Shown: piece by piece, positions 44,455 to 54,126 of the stretch
How positions within the stretch are numbered: position 1 is the first letter of the stretch
Layout: each line of letters opens with the position of its first letter
Assembly (NCBI RefSeq): GCF_036345255.1
Contig: NZ_CP107783.1
Span: forward strand, 8,239,001-8,303,000
Direction: 5' to 3'
DNA from: Streptomyces sp. NBC_00569
Lineage (GTDB): Bacteria; Actinomycetota; Actinomycetes; Streptomycetales; Streptomycetaceae
Length of the DNA stretch: 64,000 nt
Program-made: the position numbers and the translations under genes
The notes under the pieces: model-generated
The model's input: only the letters and a program-made list of their open reading frames with translations
Told to the model about the DNA's origin: nothing
Databases searched by the model: none

Positions 44455-44626
44455 GCTTAGGTCCACCATAGCGGCAGATCCGGCTCGAGTTAACGGCCGC
44501 CGCCCACCGCAAGCGGTTTTTCGGCCGACGAGCGGGCGGCAGGCGCGCAATCCTGACGTTCTCCCTCTACGCACACCCCTCGCATACGCACAGCCCTCGC
44601 ACCCCATGAGCGAAAGAAGGCTGATC

Positions 44627-45166
44627 ATGGCCCCATCGACGTCCAGCGTCATCACGCTGAACATCAATGGTGAGAAGTACACGCTGCCCGTCGACCACCG
44701 CACCACCCTGCTCGACGCCCTGCGCGAGCGACTCGATCTGCCGGGCACCAAGAAGGGCTGCGACCAGGGCCAGTGCGGCGCCTGCACCGTGCTCCTCGAC
44801 GGCCGCCGCGCCGTCTCCTGCCTGCAGCTCGCGGTCGCCGCCGAGGGGCGCGAGATCACCACCATCGAGGGCGTGGCCGGCGCCGACGGGCTGCATCCCG
44901 TGCAGCAGGCGTTCCTCGACCTCGACGGGTACCAGTGCGGCTACTGCACCCCCGGCCAGATCTGTTCGGCCCTCGCCGTCATCGAGGAGCACGCGGCGGG
45001 CTGGCCCAGCGCCGTCACCGCCGACGTACGGCCGGAGGCGGGTGCCCCGCCGCTGTCCGCCGACGAGATCCGGGAGCGGATGAGCGGCAACCTGTGCCGC
45101 TGCGGCGCCTACGTCTCGATCGTCAACGCCGTCGCACGCGCCGCCGGAACGGAGGCGGTCGCATGA
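44627..45166 (+). CDS. paoA: PaoA-like 2Fe-2S subunit of a molybdenum hydroxylase
   Basis: This 179-residue electron-transfer subunit has a plant-type 2Fe-2S cluster (KKGCDQGQCGACTVL) and the helical second cluster domain (YQCGYCTPGQIC, NLCRCGAY). Unlike E. coli PaoA there is no Tat signal, so the enzyme should be cytoplasmic. The ATG at 44627 follows AGAAGG at good spacing; an upstream ATG at 44606 is less likely. Its stop overlaps the next start as ATGA. Confidence 0.92.
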   Translation: MAPSTSSVITLNINGEKYTLPVDHRTTLLDALRERLDLPGTKKGCDQGQCGACTVLLDGRRAVSCLQLAVAAEGREITTIEGVAGADGLHPVQQAFLDLDGYQCGYCTPGQICSALAVIEEHAAGWPSAVTADVRPEAGAPPLSADEIRERMSGNLCRCGAYVSIVNAVARAAGTEAVA

Positions 45167-46155
45167 AGGAGTTCGGCTACGAGCGCGTCTTCGACGTGCC
45201 CGCCGCGGTCGCCCTGCTCGACGCCGACCCCGACGCGCGCTGTCTGGGCGGCGGCACCAACCTCGTCGACCTGATGAAGACGGGCGTCGAGAGGCCGGCC
45301 CGGCTCGTCGACGTACGAGAACTGCCGCTCGACGAGATCGAGTTGACGCCGGACGGCGGCCTGCGCATCGGCGCCACGGTCACCAACAGCGACCTCGCCG
45401 CGCATCCCGAGGTACGGCGCCGCTACCCGATGCTCGCGCAGGCCGTCCTCGCGGGCGCCTCGGGCCAGCTGCGCAACATGGCCACCGTCGGCGGCAATCT
45501 GCTCCAGCGCACCCGCTGCGGCTACTTCACCGACCTGGCCAAACCCTGCAACAAGCGCACGCCCGGCAGCGGTTGCCCCGCCATCGAGGGGGAGCACCAC
45601 AACGCCGCGATCCTCGGCGCCTCCGCGCACTGCGTGGCCGTCCACCCCTCGGACATGGGAGTGGCGCTCGCCGCGCTCGACGCCGTCGTCGCGTACGAAA
45701 CGGTCGACGGCCCGGGCGAGTTGGCGCTTGCGGAGTTCTATGCGCCCGTGGGGGAGACCCCGCACGTGGAGACCACGCTGCCACCCGGCGCGCTCATCAC
45801 CGCCGTCACCCTGCCCCCGGCGCCCGTCGCCGGCCTCTCCCGCTACCGAAAGGTCCGCGAGCGCGCGTCCTACGCGTTCGCGATCGGCTCCGTCGCCGCC
45901 GCGCTCGACGTCCGGGACGGAAGCGTCCACGAAGTGCGCCTCGCCTTCGGGGCGGTGGCGTCACGGCCCTGGCGCGCACACGCGGCCGAACGCGTCCTGA
46001 CCGGCGGCCCCGCGACCGCCGAGGCCTTCGCCGCGGCGGCGGACGCCGAACTCGCCACTGCCGAGACGCTGCCCCACAATGGATACAAGGTGACGCTGAT
46101 GCGCAATCTCGTCGTGGCCGTGCTGTCCGAGCTCGCCGAGGAGGCCGCCCGATGA
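45163..46155 (+). CDS. paoB: PaoB-like FAD subunit with extra 4Fe-4S site
   Basis: This 330-residue CoxM-type FAD subunit has CLGGGTNLVDLM and ATVGGNLLQRTRC for FAD. An inserted segment supplies four cysteines (RTRCGYF, KPCNKR, GSGCPA, SAHCVAVHP), the pattern that in PaoB holds an additional 4Fe-4S cluster. It passes electrons from molybdenum to FAD. ATGA overlaps join it to the genes on both sides. Confidence 0.93.
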   Translation: MKEFGYERVFDVPAAVALLDADPDARCLGGGTNLVDLMKTGVERPARLVDVRELPLDEIELTPDGGLRIGATVTNSDLAAHPEVRRRYPMLAQAVLAGASGQLRNMATVGGNLLQRTRCGYFTDLAKPCNKRTPGSGCPAIEGEHHNAAILGASAHCVAVHPSDMGVALAALDAVVAYETVDGPGELALAEFYAPVGETPHVETTLPPGALITAVTLPPAPVAGLSRYRKVRERASYAFAIGSVAAALDVRDGSVHEVRLAFGAVASRPWRAHAAERVLTGGPATAEAFAAAADAELATAETLPHNGYKVTLMRNLVVAVLSELAEEAAR

Positions 46156-48290
46156 CCACGACGACCACGGCAGTCCCGGCGACGGGCACCGTCGGCGCCT
46201 CGTACACCCGGGTGGAGGGGCTGGCGAAGGTCACCGGGGCAGCCCGGTACGCGGGGGACGTCCCCGCCGCCGAACTCGCCCACGGCTGGCTGGTGTTGTC
46301 CACCGTCGCCCGCGGCCGTATCCGCTCGATCGAGTCGGACCCCGTCCGCGCGATGCCCGGGGTGCTGGCCGTGCTGCACCACGGCAACGCGCCGCGCGTC
46401 GACGGGAACTACGTCGGCATGCTGGGGCGGCCCGACCCGATCGTCGAGGTCTTCCAGCACGACCGGGTGCCGTTCGTGGGCTGGCCGGTGGCGCTGGTCG
46501 TCGCTGAGACCTCCGAACAGGCCAGGGAGGCCGCCGAGGCGCTGGTGGTGCGGTACGACGAGGAGCCGCACGACGTCGCGTTCTCCGCCGGACACGCCGG
46601 CATCTACACACCGGACGGCGACGGCATGCTGGTGGAGAAGGGCGACCTCGCGGCCGAACTCGCCGCGTCCGTCCATGTCGTGGACGCGGAGTACACCACC
46701 CCGGAAGAGCACCACAGCTCGATGGAACCGCACGCGGCGATGGCGCGCTGGGACGGCGGACGCCTCGAGGTCTTCGACTCCAACCAGGGCAGCATGTGGG
46801 TGGCGCAGGAGCTGGCGAAACTGTTCTCGCTCGACCCGGCCTCGGTGCGGGTGCGGTCCGAGCACATCGGCGGTGCCTTCGGGTCCAAGGGTGTGCGCGT
46901 GCACCAGATCCTCGCCGTGATGGCGGCGACCGTACTCGACCGCCCGGTCCGGGTCGTCATGACGCGACGTCAGATGTTCTCGCTCGTCGGCTACCGCAGC
47001 CCCACGGCCCAGCGCGTCAGGCTCGGCGCCGACGCCGACGGGCGGTTGCGTGCTCTCGACCACCAGGCGCACAGCCTCACGTCGACGGTCCACGAATTCG
47101 TCGAGGCCAGCGCCGGGTTCGGGCGTCCGATGTATGCCGCCGACGCTCACCGCAGCGTCAACCGGGTGGTGCGCCTGGACGTGCCGACGCCGACCTTCAT
47201 GCGCGCGCCCGGTGAGGCTCCGGGCTCGTTCGCCCTGGAGTCCGCGCTCGACGAACTCGCCGAACGGTGCGGCATGGACCCGATCGCGCTGCGTGCCCGC
47301 AACGAGCCGGACGTGGGCCCGGTCTCCGGGCTGCCGTTCGGCTCCCGCAACCTGCTGGCCTGCTTCGACGAGGGGGCCCGCAGGTTCGGCTGGGCGGACC
47401 GGGACCCACGTCCCGGCGTGCGGCGCGAAGGGCGCTGGCTGCTCGGCACCGGCACGGCGGCGGCCACCTTCCCGGTGATCGTGGCACCGTCCACGGCGGC
47501 CGTGACCGCCGAGGCCGACGGCACCTTCACGGTGCGGATCGGCGCGTCGGACGTCGGGACGGGGGCGCGGACCGCGCTGACCCTGCTCGCCGCGGAGGCC
47601 CTCGGCGTGGCCGGGGAGCGCGTCCACGTGCGCATCGGCGACAGCGACTTCGGCCCGGCGGCGATCTCGGGCGGCTCGATGGGCACCCGCTCCTGGGGCT
47701 GGGCCGTCACGGCCGCCGGGCGAGACCTGCGGGAGCAGTTGGCCCTGGGCGGCGACATTCCGCCGCAGGGCATCACCGTACGATCCGACACCACCGCCGC
47801 CGTCGGCTCCCTCACCCAGAAGGAACGGCACTCCTTCGGCGCCCAGTTCGCCGAGGTCGCCGTCGACGTCACCACCGGCGAGGTGCGCGTACGGCGCATG
47901 CTCGGCGTCTTCGCGGCGGGCAGGATCGTCAACCCGCTGACCGCGCGCAGCCAGTTCATCGGCGGGATGATCTGGGGACTGTCCATGGCGCTGCACGAAG
48001 AGGCGGTCCGGGATCAGGTCACGGGCGGCCATGTCGGAGCCGACCTCGCGGGCTACCACTTCGCCGCGAACGCCGACGTACCGCTGATCGAGGCGGACTG
48101 GGTCGACGACCCGGATGCCGACGACCCCGTTGGGATCAAGGGCATCGGCGAGATCGGCATCGTGGGCGCGGCCGCGGCCGTCGCCAACGCGGTGTGGCAC
48201 GCGACCGGAGTCCGTCACCGTCACCTGCCGATCCGGCCCGACCGTGTCCTGTCGGCCGGAGCCCCTGCCGAGGGTGACGGCGATGCTTGA
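46152..48290 (+). CDS. paoC: PaoC-like molybdopterin catalytic subunit
   Basis: This 712-residue large subunit oxidises the substrate, probably aromatic or aliphatic aldehydes, to acids at a Mo-cytosine-dinucleotide site. Visible are RVEGLAKVTGAARYAGD, the GGAFGSKG cofactor loop, FMRAPGEAPG, GGSMGTRS and the catalytic glutamate in GIKGIGEIGIVG. The length is close to the usual 730 residues. The next gene, the XdhC chaperone, overlaps by 8 bp. Confidence 0.93.
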   Translation: MTTTTTAVPATGTVGASYTRVEGLAKVTGAARYAGDVPAAELAHGWLVLSTVARGRIRSIESDPVRAMPGVLAVLHHGNAPRVDGNYVGMLGRPDPIVEVFQHDRVPFVGWPVALVVAETSEQAREAAEALVVRYDEEPHDVAFSAGHAGIYTPDGDGMLVEKGDLAAELAASVHVVDAEYTTPEEHHSSMEPHAAMARWDGGRLEVFDSNQGSMWVAQELAKLFSLDPASVRVRSEHIGGAFGSKGVRVHQILAVMAATVLDRPVRVVMTRRQMFSLVGYRSPTAQRVRLGADADGRLRALDHQAHSLTSTVHEFVEASAGFGRPMYAADAHRSVNRVVRLDVPTPTFMRAPGEAPGSFALESALDELAERCGMDPIALRARNEPDVGPVSGLPFGSRNLLACFDEGARRFGWADRDPRPGVRREGRWLLGTGTAAATFPVIVAPSTAAVTAEADGTFTVRIGASDVGTGARTALTLLAAEALGVAGERVHVRIGDSDFGPAAISGGSMGTRSWGWAVTAAGRDLREQLALGGDIPPQGITVRSDTTAAVGSLTQKERHSFGAQFAEVAVDVTTGEVRVRRMLGVFAAGRIVNPLTARSQFIGGMIWGLSMALHEEAVRDQVTGGHVGADLAGYHFAANADVPLIEADWVDDPDADDPVGIKGIGEIGIVGAAAAVANAVWHATGVRHRHLPIRPDRVLSAGAPAEGDGDA

Positions 48291-49437
48291 CATCGCCGAC
48301 GAGCTGAACCGGTGGGCCGGGCAGGGCCGGGACTTCGCCGTCGCCACCGTCGTCTCGGTGGGCGGCAGCGCACCCCGCCCGCCCGGCGCCGCCCTCGCCG
48401 TCGACAGCGAGGGCACGGTCATCGGATCGGTCTCGGGCGGCTGCGTCGAGGCGGCGGTATACGAACTGTGCGTGCAGGTGCTCCAGGACGGCGTGTCCGT
48501 CCTGGAGCGGTTCGGCTACAGCGACGAGGACGCCTTCGCCGTGGGGCTCACCTGCGGCGGCGTCATCGACGTCCTGGTCACGCCGGTGCGCGCCGACGCG
48601 CCGGACAGGCCCGTCTTCGCGGCGGCGCTCGCGGCCGCCGCCCGCGGCGAGACGGCCGCGCTCGCCCGGGTGTCCCGCGGACCGGCCGGACTGCGGGGCG
48701 GGGCACTGCTGGTGAGGGCGGACGGGTCGTACGAGGGAGGGCTCGCCGGGGGCTCCGGTCTCGACCGCACCGTGGCGGGCGAGGCGCGGGCCCTCGTCGC
48801 CGCGGGCCGCACCGGCACGTTCGACCTCTCGGCCGACGGCTCCCACTGCGGCGCCGACCTGACCCTCTTCGTCGAGTCGAGCGTGCCACCGCCCCGGATG
48901 ATCGTCTTCGGCGCCGTCGACTTCGCCGCGGCTCTGGTCCGTACGGGCAAGTTCCTCGGTTACCACGTGACGTTGTGCGACGCGCGCCCCGTCTTCACCA
49001 CGCGGGCCCGCTTCCCCGACGCCGACGACATCGTCGTCGACTGGCCGGACCGCTACCTTCGGCGCACCACGACCGACGAACGCACGGTCCTGTGCGTGCT
49101 CACCCATGACGCGAAGTTCGACATCCCGCTGCTGGAGATCGCGCTGCGGCTGCCCGTCGCCTTCGTCGGAGCGATGGGCTCACGCCGTACGCACGAGGAC
49201 CGCGACCGCCGCCTGCGTGAAGTCGGCCTGACCAGCGAGGAGTTGGCGCGCCTGCACTCGCCTATCGGCCTGGACCTCGGCGCCCGCACACCCGAGGAGA
49301 CGGCCCTGTCCATCGCGGCGGAGATCGTCGCGTCGAGACAGGGCGGCACGGGCGCACCCCTGACCACCTCGCGCACACCGATCCATCACGACGACGAGGC
49401 GGGGGAGCGGGGTCGGATGATGTCGGGGCGGATCTGA
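48283..49437 (+). CDS. XdhC/CoxF-family molybdenum cofactor chaperone
   Basis: This 384-residue protein loads sulfurated molybdenum cofactor into the hydroxylase. It has the N-terminal XdhC domain (VSVGGSAPRPPGAALAV, GSVSGGCVEAAV, GLTCGGVIDV) and a Rossmann C-terminal domain (MIVFGAVDFAAALVRTG, FVGAMGSRRTHEDR). The ATG at 48283 overlaps the PaoC end. It completes a four-gene operon. Confidence 0.93.
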   Translation: MLDIADELNRWAGQGRDFAVATVVSVGGSAPRPPGAALAVDSEGTVIGSVSGGCVEAAVYELCVQVLQDGVSVLERFGYSDEDAFAVGLTCGGVIDVLVTPVRADAPDRPVFAAALAAAARGETAALARVSRGPAGLRGGALLVRADGSYEGGLAGGSGLDRTVAGEARALVAAGRTGTFDLSADGSHCGADLTLFVESSVPPPRMIVFGAVDFAAALVRTGKFLGYHVTLCDARPVFTTRARFPDADDIVVDWPDRYLRRTTTDERTVLCVLTHDAKFDIPLLEIALRLPVAFVGAMGSRRTHEDRDRRLREVGLTSEELARLHSPIGLDLGARTPEETALSIAAEIVASRQGGTGAPLTTSRTPIHHDDEAGERGRMMSGRI

Positions 49438-49488
49438 GGTAGGACACGACCGTCGCCGGAGAGGGCGGGCCCGTCGGTGTGACCGGCC

Positions 49489-52400
49489 TCAGCGACTCGT
49501 GCGGGGAGGGGTGTGGAGGCCCCCAGGGCCCTCGCCCGACGCGGCAGCTCGGAAGTGCAGCCGCGCCGTACGGGCCGCCTCCGCCGGTGACAGGTCGGCG
49601 CCGTGCCCGAACGCCTCCGCAAACGCCGGGCCGCCCAGCGCGGTCGTCGCCCTCGCCGTGATGCGGTCCACGTCGCCGCGTTCCGCGGGCGGGAGCGGTG
49701 CGCCCGCGGAGCGGCGGGCCGCGTCCGCGGCGCCGAGGAGTGCGGCCGCCCGGCCCCCGTCCCCAGCCAGTGCTGCCGCGCCTGCCAGGCCCTCCAGGGA
49801 CAGGGCCACGGCGCGCGGCTCGCCGATGGCACAGGCGACGTCCAGACCGAGGAGATGGTGGGCGGCCGCCCCGGCCGCATCCCCGCGCAGCTCGGCGACG
49901 AAGCCCAGTTCCGCCTGGAGCAGATGGTCACCCGCCTCCGACGACACCTCACCGAATGCGTCGCGGATCCGCAGCAGGTGCGCCTGCGCCGCATCGAGGT
50001 CGCCGGAGCGGCGTGCGCCGAGGGCGAGGCCCATCTCCGCGTGGAGCTCGCCGTACTTGTAGCCCTGCTCGGACGCCGATCGCCGAGCCTGCTCGTGCAG
50101 TTCGGCGGCCCGGTCCCCGTCTCGGTCGAGCAGCGCGAGCCGGCCCAGGCCGGAGAGCCGGGCGGAGACCTCCGCGTCCAGACCGAGCTCCCGCGCCATG
50201 CGCAGTCCCTCCTCGTGGCGCCGGGCGGACTCCGCGTACTCACCCTTGATCTCCGCGAGCGCCGCCAGTGGCTCCACCGTCTGCAACTCGCCCCACCGGT
50301 CGCCGAGTTCACGGAACAGCGTGGCACTGCGCAGCCCGTCGCGCCCCAGGGCATCCAGGTCACCACGGATCAGCGCGTGCATCGACCGCAGCCCGAGAGC
50401 CGCGGCCGTACCCCACCGGTCGTCCACGGCGTCGAAGAGAGCGAGCGCCCGCGAGACGGCCTCCTCACTGGCGGCGAGATCACCCGACCTGAACAGGCCG
50501 TACGCGGAGAACCACACCGCGCGCCCCCGCCGCACAGGATCGGTGATCGCCACGTCGGGGCAAGTCGCCGCCGGGGGCTGCTCACCGGTCATCAGTCCGA
50601 ACGCATCGCTCAGCACCCGGAGTTCGCCCGCGGACGGCGCCACGGAGAGGACGGCGGACAGGGCCCGACGCGCCTCGCTCAGGCGGCCGCGCAGCAGCCA
50701 CCACCAGGACAGGTCGGTGGCCAGGCGCACGGCGTCGCCGGTGGCGCCACTCGTCGACGCGCGCCGCGTCGCCTCGTCGAGCGCCGCTCGCAGATTGGCG
50801 GTCTCGGCGTCGAGGCGGCCGAGCCATTCGCGCTGCCCGCCGCCACGGAGGCGGGGTTCGGCGCGCTCGGCCAGTTCCGCGTAGTGCCGCAGATGACGGT
50901 GGCGCACCGCGGCGAGTTCATCCGTCTCGCGCAGGCGCTCCTCGGCGTACGCGGCGACGGACTCGAGGAGCCGGTAGCGGGGGCCGGCGCCGCCGGGGCC
51001 GGTCACCACGACGACCAGCGACCGGTCGACCAGTCGCGTCACGAGGTCGAGAACCTCGTCGCGGCGCACCCCGCCGCCCGCGCACACCTCCTCCGCCGCG
51101 TCCAAAGTGCAGCCGTCGCGATGCACGGCCAGGCGGCGCAGCACCGTCCGCTCGGAAACGCTGAGCAGCTCCCAGCTCCAGTCGATCACCGCCCGCAGAG
51201 TCTGCTGGCGCGGTGGCGCACCCCGCCGCCCCGACGTCAGCAGCCGGAAGCGGTCCTCGAGCCGGTCCGCCAACTCCCTCACGCCCAGGGCCCGTACGCG
51301 CGTCGCCGCCAGTTCGAGCGCGAGCGGGATGCCGTCGAGGCGCCGGCAGATCTCCAGAACCGCCGCTAGGATCTCAGGAGTGGCTTCGTCGGTCGAGAAG
51401 CCGGGGGAGGCCGCCGCTGCGCGCGCCGTGAACAGGCGTACCGCGTCCGCGGGTTCCAGCGGCTCGACCAGATGCACCGTCTCCCCGGTGACGCACAGCG
51501 GCTCCTGGGTGGTGGCCAGGATCCGCAGGTGCGGTGCGCGGCTCAGCAGCGATTCGGTGAGCCGGGCCACCGAATCGACGACCTGCTCGCAGTTGTCCAG
51601 GAGGAGCAGCGTCCTGCGGTCCCGCAGGGCCGTGGCGAGCCGTTGCTCAGGTGCGGACGCCGCGCCTTGTCCGGGCGGACCCGAAAGCGCGTCGTCACGC
51701 AAGCCCAACGCGGCGGAGACGACCTGCGCGAGATCGGCCACGCTCCCGCGCTCACCGGCGAGTTCGACCAGCCACACCCCGTCGGGGGCGTCCTGGATCC
51801 GCCGGGCCGCCTCGACCGCGAGCCGCGTCTTGCCGACTCCGCCGGGGCCGGTGAGCGTGACCAGGCGTTCCGTGGCGAGGAGTTGACCGATCCCGGCCAG
51901 GGAGCGCTCACGGCCGACGAGCGCCGTGAGCGGGGCGGGAAGGTTCGACCGAGGGCGTTCGGGCGGCGGCGCGGCGCCCGCAGGAGAGGCCGGGGTAGGG
52001 GCGAGCGCAGGGTCCTGGCGCAGGATCGCCTCGTGGAGCGCGGCCAGCTCGGGGCTCGGGTCGAGGCCGAGCTCGTCCGCGAGCCGGGCCCGCAACTCGG
52101 CGTACGAGGCGAGCGCCTCGCTCTGCCGGCCCGACCGATACAGCGCCCGCAGCTGGACGGCGCGCAGCCGCTCCCGGAGCGGATGGCGCGCGACGAGGTC
52201 CGCCAGCTCCCCCGTGAGGAGCGTGAGGTCGCCCGACTCCAGGAGCGCCTCGGCCCGTTCCTCCCGGACGGCCAGCCGCTGCTCCGTCAGGCGCTGCGCA
52301 GCAGTACGTACGAACTCCTCGTCCGCGAAATCGGCGTAGGCCGGCCCACGCCACAACTCCAGTGCCTCGGTGAGGAGTTCGGCCCGTTCGCGCGGACCCG

Positions 52401-52737
52401 CCGCGGATCCGGCCCGGTCCACCAGCGACAGGAAGCGGTCGGCGTCCACCTCGTCCCCGGTCTCGTCGAGACGGAGCCGGTAGCCGGGAGCCTGGCGCAC
52501 CACGCGGTCGCGGCCGAGCGCTTTCCGCAGTTGAGAGACCTTCGCCTGGAGGGCGTTGGCGGGATTCCCCGGAAGATCGTCCCCCCACAGGCCGTCGATG
52601 AGACGGTCGGCGGAGACAGGCCGCCCCTCGTGGACCAGGAGCGCGGCGAGGAGGGCCCTGACCTTCACCTCGGGAACCGCGACCGGATCCCCTTCGCCGT
52701 CCCGCACCGTCAGTGGACCAAGCACCCCGAACCGCAT
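49489..52737 (-). CDS. AfsR-like SARP-NB-ARC-TPR regulator
   Basis: This 1082-residue protein has an N-terminal OmpR-type DNA-binding domain (about 1-92; LLAALLVHEGRPVSADRLID), a BTAD domain (about 97-240), an NB-ARC ATPase (Walker A GPGGVGKT at 297-304, LLLLDNCE as Walker B) and C-terminal TPR repeats (about 600-1050). Such proteins activate secondary-metabolite or stress genes. The ATG at 52737 was chosen because MRFGVLGPL is the typical SARP start; no strong Shine-Dalgarno is seen. It is convergent with the xdhC-like gene and divergent from the MFS exporter. Confidence 0.93.
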   Translation of the reverse strand: MRFGVLGPLTVRDGEGDPVAVPEVKVRALLAALLVHEGRPVSADRLIDGLWGDDLPGNPANALQAKVSQLRKALGRDRVVRQAPGYRLRLDETGDEVDADRFLSLVDRAGSAAGPRERAELLTEALELWRGPAYADFADEEFVRTAAQRLTEQRLAVREERAEALLESGDLTLLTGELADLVARHPLRERLRAVQLRALYRSGRQSEALASYAELRARLADELGLDPSPELAALHEAILRQDPALAPTPASPAGAAPPPERPRSNLPAPLTALVGRERSLAGIGQLLATERLVTLTGPGGVGKTRLAVEAARRIQDAPDGVWLVELAGERGSVADLAQVVSAALGLRDDALSGPPGQGAASAPEQRLATALRDRRTLLLLDNCEQVVDSVARLTESLLSRAPHLRILATTQEPLCVTGETVHLVEPLEPADAVRLFTARAAAASPGFSTDEATPEILAAVLEICRRLDGIPLALELAATRVRALGVRELADRLEDRFRLLTSGRRGAPPRQQTLRAVIDWSWELLSVSERTVLRRLAVHRDGCTLDAAEEVCAGGGVRRDEVLDLVTRLVDRSLVVVVTGPGGAGPRYRLLESVAAYAEERLRETDELAAVRHRHLRHYAELAERAEPRLRGGGQREWLGRLDAETANLRAALDEATRRASTSGATGDAVRLATDLSWWWLLRGRLSEARRALSAVLSVAPSAGELRVLSDAFGLMTGEQPPAATCPDVAITDPVRRGRAVWFSAYGLFRSGDLAASEEAVSRALALFDAVDDRWGTAAALGLRSMHALIRGDLDALGRDGLRSATLFRELGDRWGELQTVEPLAALAEIKGEYAESARRHEEGLRMARELGLDAEVSARLSGLGRLALLDRDGDRAAELHEQARRSASEQGYKYGELHAEMGLALGARRSGDLDAAQAHLLRIRDAFGEVSSEAGDHLLQAELGFVAELRGDAAGAAAHHLLGLDVACAIGEPRAVALSLEGLAGAAALAGDGGRAAALLGAADAARRSAGAPLPPAERGDVDRITARATTALGGPAFAEAFGHGADLSPAEAARTARLHFRAAASGEGPGGLHTPPRTSR

Positions 52738-52819
52738 GTGAGCACGGTACACACGCCGTGGCCGCCGACCGTCAGCGGACCGTCAGCGTTCCCGAAGTCC
52801 CGACCTGCACTGTCGTCGC

Positions 52820-54073
52820 ATGACCGGAACAGACGTCACCCGAACAGAGTCGACCCGCACACCCCCCGACGCCTCACCAGCCCCCGCCGGGGACACCACC
52901 GAGAACCGCGAGCTGCCCCTCCTCGCCCTGCTCGCCCTCGCCACCGCCGTCTTCGTCACGAGCCTGACGGAGACCCTGCCCGCGGGTCTGCTGCCCGCGA
53001 TGAGCCGTGACCTGGGCGTCGGCGAGTCGGCCACCGGGCAGACCGTGACGGTCTACGCGATCGGCACCGCCCTCACGGCGATCCCCCTCACCGCGGCCAC
53101 CGCCGGATGGCGCCGCAAGCGTCTCCTGATGACGGCGATGGCGGGGTTCGGCGTCGCCAACACGGTCACCGCGCTGTCGACGAACTTCCCCCTCACGATG
53201 GTGGCCCGCTTCGTGGCCGGAGTCGCGGCCGGCCTGGCCTGGGCGCTGCTCGCCGGTTACGCCCGGCGCCTCGCGCCCACCCACCTCCAGGGCAGGGCCA
53301 TCGCGATCGCGATGGCGGGCATCCCGGTCGCACTGTCCCTGGGCGTTCCCGCGGGCACGTTCCTCGGCAAGGCCGTGAACTGGCAGATCGCGTTCCTGAG
53401 CATGACCGTCCTCACCGTCGCCCTCCTCGGCTGGATCGCCGCGACCGTCCCCGACCAGCCAGGACAGCGACAGGGAGCGCGGCCGCCGATGCTCCGGGCG
53501 CTCCGCGTCCCCGGCGTGTCCCCGGTCCTCTTCGTCACCCTCGTCTTCGTCCTCGCCCACACCGTCCTCTATACGTTCGTCGCGACGTTCCTCGACGGAG
53601 TCGGCATGGGGAACTCCACCGATCTCGTGCTGCTCGTCTTCGGCACCGCGTCCCTGGCGAGCATCTGGATCGTGGGCGCACTGATCAACCGCCACCTGCG
53701 CGCCCTGACGGTCGCGGCCGCCCTGCTGGTCGCCGTGGCGGCGGCCGTCCTGGCCCTGCCGTCCGACAGTTCCGCCCTGGTGTACGCGGCCGTGACGCTG
53801 TGGGGCCTCGGCTGGGGCGGCGCCCCCACGCTCCTGCAGACCGCCGCGGGTGACGCGGGAGGAGAGTCGGCGGACGCCGCGCAGGCCATGCTCGTCACCC
53901 TCTGGAACGTGGCCATGGCCTGCGGCGGAATCGCCGGCGGGATCCTCCTCGACCTGGTCGGATCCCGCTCCTTCCCTTGGACGGTCCTCCTGCTCCTGGT
54001 TCCCGTGCTCGCCGTGGTCGTCGCCGCCCGCGCCCACGGATTCCCCGCCCGCCGCACGGCGCGCACCTCATGA
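52820..54073 (+). CDS. MFS drug/metabolite exporter (DHA1, Cmx/AraJ type)
   Basis: This 417-residue carrier has about 12 membrane segments. The first shows FVTSLTETLPAGLLPAMSRDLG, followed by GQTVTVYAIGTALTAIPL, a DHA1 pattern. The family exports small lipophilic compounds or sugars. It starts 82 nt from the divergent AfsR-like gene and 53 nt before an old-yellow-enzyme gene, so exporter and reductase may form one unit controlled by the large regulator. Confidence 0.9.
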   Translation: MTGTDVTRTESTRTPPDASPAPAGDTTENRELPLLALLALATAVFVTSLTETLPAGLLPAMSRDLGVGESATGQTVTVYAIGTALTAIPLTAATAGWRRKRLLMTAMAGFGVANTVTALSTNFPLTMVARFVAGVAAGLAWALLAGYARRLAPTHLQGRAIAIAMAGIPVALSLGVPAGTFLGKAVNWQIAFLSMTVLTVALLGWIAATVPDQPGQRQGARPPMLRALRVPGVSPVLFVTLVFVLAHTVLYTFVATFLDGVGMGNSTDLVLLVFGTASLASIWIVGALINRHLRALTVAAALLVAVAAAVLALPSDSSALVYAAVTLWGLGWGGAPTLLQTAAGDAGGESADAAQAMLVTLWNVAMACGGIAGGILLDLVGSRSFPWTVLLLLVPVLAVVVAARAHGFPARRTARTS

Positions 54074-54126
54074 ACGTCCACACCGCACCCCGTCACACCA
54101 CTCACCCCGATTCGAGGAGCACCGCC

